DNA of 64,000 nucleotides from Baylisascaris procyonis (lineage: Eukaryota; Nematoda; Chromadorea; Rhabditida; Ascarididae), in the NCBI GenBank assembly GCA_037389465.1, contig JAZARR010000088.1:6262001-6326000 (forward strand), written 5' to 3'. The notes beneath the pieces are model-generated. The model was not told the DNA's origin and did not search any database. It was given only the letters and a program-made list of their open reading frames with translations. Position 1 is the stretch's first letter. Each line of letters begins with the position of its first letter. Below are positions 37,051 to 52,000 of this stretch, piece by piece. The position numbers and the translations under genes were made by a program.

Positions 37051-40000
37051 CTGCAATGGTCATAAAAATTTCATCAAAATTACACAAAATGTCGCACCTG
37101 AAAAGCCGACAAGTGCAACCCTGTCGTACCATATACAAAATTGCTTGACACCTCTAAGCACGGCAAATACCAATGCAATGACAGGTATGAGTAGACGCCT
37201 GATATAATCCTATATTTAGAAACTGATTCATGCGTTAGTGGCAGATTGATTTCATTGTCTAGATCCTGCATAACCGCTGAAATATGTTCTGCTCTTGCAA
37301 TGAGCTATAAAGCCAATGCATCGATAAATAATCACCGGTAATTTAATTAACTGGAGTGGCATTTATTCAGAAGATTTTTCTGAACCATGGACTTTGTTTG
37401 TGAATCTCTTAGCGCAACTGTTGCTGAATCTCTTAGCGCAACTTCTATGCCCAACTGATTCAATAAGGTATTTTGGTGCGATAATTTCTGCACTAGAAGT
37501 CGACGTCGCTGCAGAAGTAGACATTTTCACCTACCGATGCTATTATCTTGAAGCGACAATTAGCAAATTGCTTCAAGTTTTATGTACAACAGATTATTTC
37601 GCGAATTTCTAAGCAACCATACTCTCATCCGCACATCAATCCGCCAATCTCGAAAGCAAAATCCCCCTCGATTAAATTTGCGCTTGAGTGAACGTCCGCA
37701 GAAAGATAGGAAAACGAAGCTTTCACAACGAGACGGAACCTCAGTGTATAAGCAGAGAAATACAAAAGTTTCATAAGTATTTCCTCACTCGACTAGCAAC
37801 CGGCAAACCGTTACTTTCCTGGAGATATGCAAGTAACATGCACTGCTTCACCAATGTGCATATCGTTATCACACACTGCTTCAATAGCAACACAATGATA
37901 AGACTGCATGCAATATGTAAGGTGTTGTAGACTTCCTAAATTCTCGCTTCAAATATGAGAAAAAATAAGAGCACTAACTGCATCGAGTGTTGCAAGAACC
38001 CAACCGACGGTACCGTCTCCTCCACATACCAACATGCGTAATTGCTTGACTACTTTTCTGAACATCTCGAGCCTAAAACAGATGATTACCTTAGATAAGA
38101 CCAGAAAAAGTAAGCATTTTAGAGGAGAACGTGACTACCAAATGACGCGATTTCCGTTATTTTTGTAATGCATCAGTTACTGAGTAGCCTTTCCACTTCG
38201 AAGACAAACATGAAACTGACTTTTGGATTCATCAAAACGATTCTGCCCTATTACATTAACAAATTCAACTTGGAAGGTGTTTTACCTGCAAATTCGCTTA
38301 TTAGCAAACAAACAGTCGCATAAAAGACGCCCTTTTGCAGCGTTTGAGGGGGATGGGGGTGAGGGAGGGGAAGAAATGAGACGGGAAGGAAAGGCAGGCG
38401 TTCCAAATCAGAAAGCTCAACATTTTTCCCTTATCACATCAATTATAAACTTGCTTTAAGCGACACAAAAAATAATCGCCTATCGTTCATTTCTTGACTG
38501 CAATAAACCAACATCAACAACTAATTGGAACATTGATGTATAAACGATGCAAGAAAAACGGATGCATACCCGTATTTTGGTCCTTTCATGCTGGTAATAT
38601 CGAAAACCTGTCTTGGATTCAACAGCCAGCAGAATGTATGCAAAGCTTTCGATCCTTTATTACCCCCTGATTTCGGATTAACGAAGACAAGAAGTGGCTG
38701 ACTGGGTCCCGGCAACGATGAGTCCAACGGTCTGACAATGAACGGTCGATACTAAAACCAATGAGGGAATATGAGCATAAACCGAACTTAGTATCCCTTT
38801 CACAACCACTTTGAGGCGCTTAATGAAAATCTCAAGCTGGTTCCGTCAAATCGAGAGAAGTTTCAAATGTCTTTGATTAAAACAAGCTCTCGAAAGTAGC
38901 TCCCTCTTTAAAAGAACATTACTACGGAAGAAATCGATGGACTTGACATTACTGATCACTCAGATACCTTCAATTAACACCATTTGAAAATTTCGCACAT
39001 TAACTCAAAAGCATAAAGCGTTTGTCGTTAAGGAAGTCCATCACAAAGAAATATTGAAGAAAATATGATTTAGTGATCAGATTGATGGATAAATGAATGA
39101 TCGATAACTATACTGCACATATTTCTAAAGAAGCACAACAGGACTGTCTCATACACAACAGTTACTGTGGCAATGATTAGATATAACTGAATGAATAAAT
39201 TTTATAAACTGCCAAAGCTGAAATGAATTTTATACTTCTCTGAAATCAGTCTTAACTTCCATCTCCATAAATCAACTTATCGAATATTTTTTTATCAATG
39301 TGCTAGGTATCAAAACGAAACCAAGATAAACGCAACCTTTCTTCGATTAGGCTTCTTGTTTGGTTCCTTCTGAGTTCGTTTTCTGAGAGCTGGTGGACGT
39401 ACGATCCAACTAGGCGGAACGATCATATTTTTGAGTGCACCTCTGTCGCATTTTTCTTCGAGACAACTCTCCGAAAAACAGCCAAGCTTGTTGTGATAGG
39501 ACTGCTTACACCATGAGCAAGTAATCGCGATTATCTCCTTCAATTTTACTGACCACTGTTAATAAACGAACATTTCATGCATCCAGCATTTCTAAGACTC
39601 GATGAAACAATGCATTTTAAAAACAATGCGAACATTTCAAAGATAAATGACGAAACACGCTGGAGAGGTTATAAGACAACGTGCCCTCCCCGACTTCGCT
39701 TAGTGCTCGAAAGACATCAATCGAACTCTCAAATTCTCGAAAAATGCCCTAAATGCTCAAAATTCTTCCTACCCCTACAAAAAACGAAAGGGATCATACT
39801 GCATGAAAGTTTTTCCACCATTACAACTTTCAAAAGCATAACACGTCAATAAGCGCAGACTACGAAAAAGCAGCGAGTTGTAGAAAGTGCAAATTGCCGC
39901 CTCATTTGCCATTTGTAGACTACAAAAAGACCTTCAACTCTGTCGAACATGTAGAAAGCGCTGCAGCACATCCTTCGGCAATCTTCATTCTTCAAAAATA

Positions 40001-43000
40001 AAAAATAAAATAAAATAAAATCTAAAGCGAATAGTTGTCTACAATTTTTGTTCACAAAATGTAAACATCAGTAAAGAACAGGAGACGAGTACAACAGAGA
40101 GAATGCATTTCCTCGTTGCTGATCAACGCAAGTCAACAACATATGCTCGGTGAGCCATAGTCGGCACAACAGAAGTGGATATCAACAGGAAGAGACAATG
40201 TATTGAAGGTTCGCAGATTGAATAGTCCTGATGTCTCACGGCTTCATGTAACTGAAGAAAATGGTATGCAAATTTAGGGTAAAAAAGTGCGACAGTAGGC
40301 TTGTGAATCATCACCTCCAAAACGAAACTGATGAGCAACGAAGAGTTAAAGTCGATGAATATTGGAAGTATGGACGAATTCACTTATTTCGGGAGATGTG
40401 TAAAAATGCTCGAAGGGGTAGAAGCAAATGTACGACGCAGAATCAAACAAGGCTGGAAAGCATTTTTCGAGAATAAAGACTTCTGCCGTAAGAAAAAAAG
40501 CATCGATTAGTCAAAAACATAAGTTCTTCGTCAAAAGTGTGACGCCAACAATTCTCGATTGCTCAGAGACGTGCGCGACCACCGAGAAAATGCGCATGCA
40601 GCGAGCAGTGGGAGGGAAGAGAATAGAAAGGATCATAACTACAACCTGATTAGTCGACAGAAAAGCCAAAGAATGGCTCCGATGGGTAACAAAAGTGAAG
40701 GAATTTGTGACTGAGGCTCGACTGAGGAAGTTTAGGTGGGCAACGAAAATATCCTCAATGAAAAATGATGAATGGGCGAAAAAAATCACAGAATGGATGT
40801 GACGGATCTTTAAAAGCAGCAGAGGCTGGCCCTGGCCTGCAATGAGATGAAGCAACCCTCTGGGAAAGAGGGCCGGAAACAACTCAATGAGATTAGAGAG
40901 TCAAAATAAGTGAAAGCGATTAGAAGAGATATTTATTCGTAATGAATGCTTTGCTGATCGAAGTAAAGTAAAGTTTGCACTTCGAGGACAACTTTAGATG
41001 TTCCAGCTAAACCTCCAGCCAGTAGGTAATTCTTTCATACGACTATCACATATTGTAGATCGATTATCCTTACAAAGCGCACAACTGTGCAATAATATGT
41101 TATAAAAGAACTTTTTTCTAAATAGGTCGCTTCAAAAGTACCAAAGGGTGGCAATTTGTGGTGCTAGCTGTTGTGGGTGCAGTCTGCTAGAAGCGATTCC
41201 ATTACTGGATTCAGCGAAGTGTGTGCAAACAACGGTCGTTGTGTAAATTTCCCAAAAGGCAGGTAAATTTCTGCATTTGCATTGCATTAAATCACATACG
41301 TTTCCACGATACCAATGCGACAATGAACATTTAAAAAAAAGTTGTTGTCGAGAAATGAAATAGAAAACCACGGCATAAAAATTTTGTGTTTTCTGTTCTA
41401 TAACTTTATTGCTTTTTTAGACTCTCATTTCTTCTGTGAAGACGCATTTGAACTGCTCTGTTTGCCTTCGATTGAAACTCACCTAAACAAACTGCTAATC
41501 TAGTTAATCTAATAACCTTGGAATAGAAATCCTTTCACCTTGCGTTTTTTTTTACTTTACTTGAGTATTACATAGATCGAAAAACGAAAACGTGTTCGGG
41601 TCACCTTTCTATGCATCTAAGTCTCTATTTTTTGCCAATTTCATTAAACTGCCAGAAGCAAGCTCACTCTATCGTACAGCTGCAATTTGTGATCGATACA
41701 AATAATGCCCTCATTTCATTAAAGACACCTCAATCCCTCGTCATCAAGATGAACTCATATAGAAAAATAGCAGCTGAGTGGATATACAAGAACCGACTGG
41801 CTGAAATGTCCTTTCCATATCGCTAAAATATTTATGGCTATGTAAAAGACTGACTGATACCTTTTCGCGGAACATTCTGTGTTGGAATGATTTTCCACAA
41901 TGAGCACAGCGGCCTTCATGTTTCCACCTATGTACCCAATGATGGCGACTCAATGTGTCGTTGATCTCGGCTTCCGGTTGTTTTTTACACATCATATCGC
42001 GGAAAGTTACTTTGCAATTCAGGTTCATCTGCAAACCACCTTTATTCCTTCCGCGAACTAATAGCTATTATGCTAATGCTGCTGAAATTAGAAGAAAATC
42101 ACAGCGAACTGCTGCTCGTAAATACCGAACATTATGAGGTCACTTCCCATTTCCGTTCATCTCAGCATGTTAGATCAGTTTTTGCTTCTCTCAACATCTG
42201 GTTAAAATGCTAGTTGAAGTTTATTCACACAGTCGCTTCTATGTTTCATTTCCTTCATTTTCTTAGATCACTTTTGTGAACTACATTTGCACATTACAGG
42301 AGGTGAGGGATGAACAAAGTGCCTATGAAGATATGAGCCTAAATGGGAAGTGATCAAAAACCAGAACCATGGAGATGTAACAGAACATTTTGTGACGACC
42401 CAAGACACCGAACAGCACTCGTTGTCTAGTAGAATGGAGGAGAATACAGCCGTGGCATATAAAACAAAAATGTTGCCCACTGAAATCGAAATGATGCAGG
42501 GAAAATTGAGGGTAAAAACAGCTGGGATAAAAAAAAAACCAACCAGACACTTACTTTGCACAAGAGATGGAAACACGCCCTATGCGCAACAATATGACAA
42601 GCTGCACAACGACGTTTCTCGCCCGTCTTTTCGCAGTCCTTTTCACCTGAACAGAGATTCAGTTCAGTAGTTGATGCAGCAACCTATCAGGCAGATTTGA
42701 AAAAAGTTCCTCTCTTAAGCGATTATGGACGATTTGAGAATATTAGTGGGGAATACGAAATGATGCATTTCTTAGAAAACAATTCTTCGACATGAATAAC
42801 ATCTCGATCATTCTTTTAGCAAATTTATTAGTAGCTATAATGGGCTTGGTGCCTAACATGAACAGGTTCTCGCACACGAAATCGACGAGACTTCATACAA
42901 AAACACTCGAATGCAGCATTTTGTCAGGTTTCTTCAGCGAACATCATATTCCTATAAATTTTTTCATTAAGGCAATAATAGTAGTGTCCCAGATTTGCCC

Positions 43001-46000
43001 ATTTAAAAGCGACAGGATGAAAGGCACTATGTTGGTATATCTCGCACTGAGGAAAATGATCTCATAACAACAATGAAACGCGATTACCGATGTAGCATTC
43101 AGTGTCTTGTGAACTGTTAGCGGCACTACCGGGTCCGGATGGTGGCAGCCAAATGTGCTCCGATGGGCTGAGCTGAAACTGCTTGCTTCAAAGGTAGAAT
43201 TAAATTTTGCCAACTGAGTTGTCGCCTGCAGAACAGATGTGATGATCGTTTCACCTGGGAAGCCTTTCTGCGAATATTCGGATTTTCTAATTACTACCTT
43301 CTAATTCAGTCAGCCTCTGCACATACATCTGATTACCGTCGTGTAGCGCTCATAAAGTTCACATCAACCTAGAAGGTCAGCTAGGAAAAGGCTATAATAA
43401 AGCACTAAATCTCTCTTATATCAATTTTCAAGTGTCCGTTTTTTTTTGCGTAGTGCGCAAAATACCTTCTAACTGCAACCATGAATGCAAAATAGCAACC
43501 ATGAATGCAAATGAAAAAAATTTTCATTTGCATTCCCTTTTAATAGCAAACATCGAGTCGCGATAATGCACGCTGATAACAGTTATGCTCAGAGGACAAA
43601 AAGGCATTCCATCCATACACTAAGTCGAAAACTTAGGTTAGGTTCCTAAATAACCTGCCAGCCATGTACCCTCGAACATCAGACCCATGACTACTGACAG
43701 TGCTGTAGTATTGCTCCTAGATGACCAAATGACGAGGAAGTGGGTGACTATAACAAGTCAAGAACGCTTAGATCATGATAGTTTTCAACATGAGATTTTT
43801 TGGACACAAAAATGCCTACCTAAAGTCTTCTCAATGACTTACATTACTTAACTTCTCATAGGTGTTGCATAGCTCAACTGAAGATTTAGGTTAACTGTTA
43901 CGATTATTTTGAGAGATGCACTAACCCGCATAAAACACACTTGTGATGTACGACCTTTGCTTTTTTACACATTATACCCGGTGACATCAGGTGATCATAG
44001 CATGCGGAGATGCAAGTAACGAAAACAAAACTATCACCCCATCAATAAATAGGCGATATAAATAAATACTATACTTTGCATAGTGGTTACCAGATTTGTT
44101 AATGGAGAAGGAAATACGTAGGCTTAGATGTATGCAATCCTTTAAAAATGATCCTCATTGTGCTTATGAGGCACATGTGGCAACCGCATTGCGAACACAG
44201 CCATATTGTGATATTTTGGAGGAAAAAAAGAAATGAAAACCAGCAAACAGACATTATTGCTCATTCGCATAAACACAAAACAGTACGATATGGCTATGAG
44301 GAAATAACAGTCTCGAATGAGTATTTAAAAGTTTCTTTCAAAAATTAGTTCTTTGAAAAATCTTTTCAGTTCTATAGTAATCTCACTGAAGTGATATTTC
44401 CTCTCTATTTAAATGAGTTTATTGAATAAGAGCATAAGCGTGCAACGATTTCGAAGGAAATTTCTTGAGATATATAGAAGAAAGAAATAAAAACGAGGAA
44501 AATGGACAAAACAATGTTTTCTAAGATATTTAAGGAATGAAAACGAACAGATTATTAACAAGTCAGAAAAGTGCATTTCGTCGGAATTTTTAGTATCTTT
44601 GTGAGAATTTGTGCACTCGGTTTTTTAAGGATCCGCACATTTTTTGAATTTTTATGAGAAAAAAAAACAACGCAAAAGAATGAATAATAGCGCAAAATAG
44701 TACTTCCAATAGACACATTTCCAGCTAAAATAATTTTTCACTGGAATTTCTCTTTTATAAAAGAATAAATCAAATTTTCACAATTTTAAGAGAAGTTAAT
44801 CTTCGCTTATTGCAATAAAGAGCATTAAATGTAGTGGAGTAATACTGAAGGTAGATGAAAGAAAGCAATACAGAAATGAATTAGATATCTGCTTCATACT
44901 TGCTTTATAGATGCCGAAAAGCGCAATACAAAACACTGGTTCAGCGATAACGGTCATGTTCGGCGCCACTTTACAGCGTTTGTCGTAAATTCAAACATAA
45001 ACATCAACGAATATTTCTCATCTTTATTCATTTATTTCCATCCCTATCAAGATTTATTACACATCTGCCGTCGGGTTTATTCTCACGAATCAATGCTTAG
45101 TTTGACGAATCTATACAACTGAACTCTTGCTTCATCTTATTCGAAATATCTATAGCAGTTTGGAATGTTCCATTCCTTTGTCAAAGCAAACTTGAATCTT
45201 AGGACATCTCATACATATTAGTGGATAAATCAGTTTTTAAATACTATTTTAATGAGTTATGAATCAGTGAATTCAGAAATTTAGAAATCCCTTTAGCAAG
45301 CCATCTCCAACATTCCCATTGAAGCTATAACAATTATTTGGGTATCAAAAGTCCTACTATATTACAATGAACTTTATGGTTATGTACATCGTGATCCCTA
45401 TGAAGTATTCAACTAAAGCAAGTAGTGGAATTCTGCAAAACACTCATATTGTTGCAGATTTCTGTATACTGCCTCTACGCCGGTAAGATCTGTCCCTTAG
45501 CAGGCGTTTCAAACTTACCGATAAAAATACTAACATTTAGGCGAATTCAGCGCAAAGAGAAAAAGTGATGTGCGAATAGGTATAGCAAACCTGTTCATCG
45601 AGCCAATAACGACTTGTTCGATGCTTGCAAATGGCCCTTGCATCTTGAACTTGCATTGCCGCCGTCCTCTTCACAACAGGTGACTTTGCCAACGCACGTC
45701 TAAACATATACGGATTTATAGCATTCACCTAGCTATAGATATTTCAGAAGTGTACTTCCACAATGTCAATATTTTCTGAGCTATGCAACGACGTAATTTT
45801 GCTGTTTGCCTAAAGAATATTGGGCTGTCATACGTTACGCAGAACTTTTCCTAGAATTTTTTTTGTAATTTTGAGAAACGTTGTGCCCTCTTTTCCCTAA
45901 GCTTAATGCCTCAACAGAGCAAACATTGCAGTGCTTGAAGCAGAATTTTAAAGCATTCATTCAGAACATGAAGTCTGTGGAACTTGACTTCACCTGAAGA

Positions 46001-49000
46001 GGTCGCTTAGATGCTCAATGCGACTCGGTCGCCTAAATATTACTTCAGGAAATGCGTTCGGGTCGTGCGAGCGCGAGCGCACCGTACGCACCGACTCCGC
46101 TGGAGTTGGTTGCTCATTGTCCTCCTCGGAGCTATCTTCCGAACTCACACTGAACCATTCAACATCGCGTCTCAACGCCGAGAAGTCGAACGAATTTGAA
46201 CGCATTGATGTCGTGGCACCTGATTGTGGCCTCAGCAATAGGCCCCGTGAAGTACACTTCAAACTATTGCTGATACCAGGTGACGCTGTGGAAATATTTG
46301 GCGCTTGCTCGAAGACGTCGTTTTCGGCACTGCCGAGCTCCACCGACGATGCATCCAAATAAAAGTATTGCTCTTCCGACTGAATCTGAGGGCTCGTGCA
46401 TGCCGAAGTAGATGGCGTGCTGAAAGCAACTCACACCATTTAACGTTGCTTCGAGGATCTGACTTCTACTTGTCGTCTGAATAGCGGAATATCCAGAAAC
46501 AAAATGGGAAAATCCACGGTTGTTGTGCTGACATGCAGCTAATGCAAGAAACAAGCATCAACCTAGATGCTTCGTATCCGGCTTTATAGCTTTTTCCACA
46601 AACATATAATTTAACGATCAAGTGACATAAAACTAGATTATTTTCCTGAGGGTCTAGTGCGCTACTTGGCAGGAAACGGGTAGTGTGTAAAATAGAGTCT
46701 GCGAAGGCGACTGGCACACGCTTTTCTTGTTCGCTGTTACTGCGTGAAAGTGATTTTGCACTTAAGGCCGCTCCATTACCTGTCCACTTGCTGATCCACT
46801 CCATAAGCAAATTAAGACAAGAAATCCTTTAAACATCGAATTGCATCAAAATAGAACGTCTGGATGATAGGATTCAATTCGGCGAACTCATTTTTGGTCA
46901 AAAATTAGCAACATTCCATAGCACAGCTGAACGTCGGACTGGTAAAACGTAGAAAGACCAGCAGTCAAGCAAGAGAATGTTGGCGTTAGCGCTGCATCGA
47001 AAAAGCTCTCTCGAAAATTGGAACTGGAAGCCTCAAATAGAATCGAAATTCCAAAAATTCTAGACTGCAATTCCGGAAAAATCCTCATAAGGATATAAGT
47101 GAGCTCTAAAGCGTTAATCGAATCACTGATGCCCCACGAGTCAGCAATATGAGCTTTACTGGGCCTCTCTATTCAAATCCTTTGCCCAATTTAGACCTTC
47201 CCCTATGTTTTGTAGCTTCTCATTTGCGCTAGAGTTTCCATTGCTCTCAAATTTCTTCATCTATTTTCAGATCACACATTTATGAAACACAACGAAACGT
47301 TAAGTTTCAACTTACAGTTATCAATCAAAGTGAGGACCAAGCACTGGAGTAGAAACTAGTGCAGCAGCATTAACTGCTGAGAATGTTTTGATTAACAACA
47401 TTTGTCTGTGACAAATTCGGTGACTAAAAAAGTGTCCCAAAAATTAGTGCCAAATATTCAATTATGTTAGAGCATGAAAAATACCCATAGATTGTTCGGA
47501 TTACGATGAAATTAAACTCTATTCAAGTTGTTATATGTGAATGCCTCTCACGCATAAGGCAGATCAGTTGATCACTGAGATGGCATTTGGCAATTCGCTT
47601 TCTCTCCCCCTCTTCCGCTACCGTATGAAGCGTTAACCCCATGAAGCAGACTCAGCAGCACACACACAGATGTTGAACAACGTATTCAGCACTTCAGTTA
47701 TCCCTGCAAATGAATCTTTCTAAGGAAATGAACTATGACCAGCATCGCAATGACAGGCATGAGCGAGATCACGGATATGACCCCCCCCCCCCACCTTCAT
47801 GGAGATATTACTCAGACTTGAATAAAACACTTCCTTAGCCTCTACATCTCGAATAAAACGTATTCTATAGTAAGTCCCACTTAACGAGTTCTCACTTAAC
47901 TTCTTTGGATGTCGGAAAGTTTTGTGTTGCGAGTATTCAGTTATCATCTACCTTGGAAGCTCATTTTTTCCGACTGGAAAGTGGTCATGCAAAAAGTCAT
48001 TCCAGATGTATTACCAAAATTCTACTCTGCAATCGACACTGCTTCAATGAATGTAAAACGAATTCTCCTCACATAGTACCATCTATCTACCGGTTACTGT
48101 AACTTTAGCCATGGTTGTCGCTCCCGACATGAAGACTTTTGAAGAAGCTTCTTGATCTAATTCATATTTGAGCTGGCAAGCCCCTCGTCTCTTCTGACTT
48201 CTAATTTAACCAAAAGGAGCACTTCCTCAAAAAGCTGCTCCGCTATGCTTATCGTTCCCAACACGTGTATCACTTTACGCTTGGCATCGAAGCATATGTA
48301 AGCATCAACGTTAAAAAGCACTAGAGACACAATTTGCAAACGTTTCGCAATTAAGTGTTCAAAGGCAACTTATAAAGAAGTGTGGATGGAGAAATGCACT
48401 GTGCCAGATCGTTTCTGTCACAAGTTTTGAGCTCTGAAAATTGTCCTGAAGCGCATATTCCTGCTTGATATCGAGGAAAGCAAGCTACTGCATCATCCCC
48501 TATGTTCAGTAATAACGAATTTAAACCGCCTCCACCCCTCCCCTCTCCTTTTGCTTCCATGACACCAGCTATCGAGGCGCAAAACTCCTAGCGCAGACGA
48601 AAGGCATGCCTTGCCCAATGTAAGTTCGTTACATACCTCTGTCCTTTCTCTTATTGATAATTGACGAGTAAGAGGTCCATCTTCTACAACCAACATTTCC
48701 ATACTACTACCTTCCCAGAAACATACCAGCCACAGCTGACAGCGCTAAGTATTCAATAACTCTGTGTGCTGCCAACAGTGAATACAAGTCTTTCCTCTTG
48801 AAAACAAAAAAAAAAAAAATCTGCCTACTTCATTATTTTATCATGAAAATCGTTAATTCTACACCTTTGGTGGATTACCAACTGCAGTAATAGCACATGC
48901 ATTGTTGCACTCTCTTTGCACTTTGTTACAACTTGCTTTTTCCAATGCACTAATCTCTCACTATCAACGCCATCTGCACTTCCACATCGTTCCCTCGTTC

Positions 49001-52000
49001 TATCGCACAACTCCCTTCCATGTAGATTTTATGTGGCAATAACGAAGCGTTGATGTTACTCTTAAGAATATGTGACCACGAATGAATGTGGAAATATTCA
49101 GCTTTGCCTGAGAAACTCTCGAACGGCATGATTCTAAGCAACGTAAAGTTAGCTCTTATTTCATTTTTAAGCTGCCTCCTACTTGGCAGTTACAAGGGTT
49201 TTAATTTTGCCTATAGGAAGTTGGTTAACAGCATTGAATAATAGGCCTTTTACTGATTGGCAAACAGGGAAGGAGGAATTCCGCATAAGAGTTCACTGCA
49301 AAGCACTTCACACATTCGGTTGTTAGAAACTAACAGGAAGTCCTCCGTCGTCCACGCTAAATACTTCGGGTTTCGTCAATGAAGCGATGCAACTGACGAC
49401 GTAAATACCTACAACCTTGAGTGGGAGCACATCATTTAAAAGGTGAATGGATTTAGAAACCTCATATACCTCGGGACATTGAGACGGCAATTTATGACAG
49501 ACCAAAAATAACAAATGACTGTAGTCGAACAATGGTTGCAAATTGGAGCTAGGGTTCGCTTTTCACCTTTAAATATACTATTTGTAAATGTGGAAGGGCA
49601 GAAATTATAGGTGGCTTTTGCTATTTGTATGATGCGCGGAATCAGTCAACAAAAGTAGGCGCTATGCAAAGTATGAACAATGTTCACCAGCGACGAATAA
49701 TCTTTGAAACATTCGCTAACATAAATGTTACGCGATGCACTCTTCCCGAAGTAATTAAGGCGCAAGTTACGCAAATCGAACTCGTTGCCACCCATCTAGC
49801 ATTTCGTTTTTTTTTACACATCCGTTCGCTAGCTTGGAGATACTTTGAATGAGCGCCTCAGTAATTTATTCACATTTATAAGCTCCGAAGGAATGAAACT
49901 ACTGCAAAGATTTTGAAACAAAGTTGGGTATGCTTTCGAGTATGAGTGCTTTTTTAAGTTGCATGCAAAACAACTCATTTTAAATGCTTCAATCGCTCAA
50001 TTCAATTTGAAGCTGCAGACGGTTACCCATACCATAATCCAGTGGAATACCTATCTGCTATTTTTCGACCTCATTTTCAGTTGCTTATCTCAACCTTCAA
50101 CCACCTCTTCTCCTTTCGCACTGACTGAACACTTCCGCACAAAATTTCGCTCACTTATTAAATCTACCATATATAATGTAAAGCAAGGTATAGTGGAAGG
50201 CGCTATTATCGCGATAGTAGTATTACTTGTATTATTCATTAAAAGCGGCCAGTAAAAAAGGTAATTATTTCAAAAAAAGTAGGCAGTCTTAGAACATTAA
50301 ACAGTTGATGCAAATCATGACAATATGCAATAAAATCAAAAAATATGGTGCTATATTAGTATTGGTTTTACTAATTAACGTCATCTTAACGCGTCATTCA
50401 GGCTATCCGTGTGTTCGCTATATCACGCTTATGAGACTATATATCGCTAAGATTGAAGGAGTTCGTCAACTTTTCCAGGTCAGATTATGCGCCCTAGAAA
50501 TTCGAACAGTGCCAGTTCTGGCAATGGCCAAGTATTATAAAACGCTCAGACAAACGCAGCATACTTATAAAAATACGAGGACGAGATAAATCACGAAAAA
50601 ATAGCATCAATGTGAAAGGTCTAGTAGAATTATTGCCAAGAACTGCCAAGAAAGGTGAATATAGCTGACGTCAGCTCGCAATAAAAGCATCCATGAATCA
50701 GAAAATGAAAGGCAACAAAAACAGGTGTTAGAAGTGATTAAGGTAAAAGCCACATTGATCACAGCCTTCAAAACAACTCTTTTTCACATTTGCGGCCAGA
50801 TGACAACATCCCAACTGGGAACGAGTGCCTAATCAAGCCAAAAGTACTCTGAAACGCTCCCAATCAAAAGTTTGATGGCCTGCCGATTTTTTTTTTGAAA
50901 ATAAGAGTAACTATCTTAATGTTGGCGGGTCTATTTTTGAAGCATTTAATTGGAGGAATGTGAGTGGATTTATTCTCGCGACGTATATTCTGGATTTACA
51001 GTTAGAACTTAAGTAAGAAACACTGATTATAAGCCTATACGTGAAAGGCACGTTGCTAACTGCTAGAACTCAACACTGCTCAATCAAATGAGCGTCTCCA
51101 GTTAGTGCCGTTCTTTTAGACTAATTTTTGAGTGGGCACCTGCCCTAGAATATTACACAGTAATGACGTTGCAATGTTTTTTTCAAGAAGAATAGTTGAG
51201 GAGGGCCGGAATTCTGAAATCACAACATTTAATTTGAGGTCAGCAATGACCACTTCATCTGAGTATACCGACCGTGCACTAAATTGAACAACGTCTCATC
51301 TTACCATTGCAAAATAACAGCTTAATTATCCGATTTCCAGCATTGCAACCGCTGTATTATTTGAAGCAAGCCGAATACAAATAGAGGCATCTATTGGCTT
51401 AGCGTATTCAGCTCACCCCTCCCCATTGCGAAGAACGTAAAAAGCACTTGAAACAAATGAAGTAGAGAGCAGAGACGAAGAGAAATGATCACCTGGCTCC
51501 ACTGGTTGGCACACTATCTATTTCACTGGCAATGTTTCTCAGTGAGCCGCCCAGATCATCCTCAGAACTCACTGAGGACACAACGATGTCGGGCGTGTCG
51601 AGCGCATCCTTCTGCTGTTGCTCCTCTGTACTCCTTAACCAGTTCGTTGGCTTATATTCACCAAGATTTCGCCTAAGACGTTGTGCAGTGCTTTCAATCT
51701 CGCCGCGGAATTGCTTCCTTCTGTTTCGTGCAGTAATTGAGCAATGAAGGCAGGAGCTTTCCAGTGCCAGCCGATTCTGCTGGTCTATGTCACTCAGTTC
51801 GCTGTGCTCCGAGCAAACTGAATGGCTTCTGGAGCGGGAACCGGATGACGGTGACTGACTTTGATGCTCCGGGTCCCATGATAGCGACGTGCTGAGTGGT
51901 TTTTTTTGAATCGGTGCTGGCGGGTTCTTCTTACGCGCGAAGCAAGCCGCTTTCATACCCTCGAAGGATTTTCTCATCGTTGAGGATATGACTGCGTCTT

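Noticed and set aside
46011..46362. Plus-strand frames over the acidic kinase exon
   Set aside because: They overlap a minus-strand exon with consistent splice sites and phase. They are antisense shadows.
48637..48702. Minus-strand frame [20 protein letters not shown] with a strong GAG|GTATGT donor, as an alternative first exon of the kinase
   Set aside because: It ends in phase 0, while the next exons at 46,419 and 45,699 both need phase 2. There is no clear acceptor or promoter and no family similarity.
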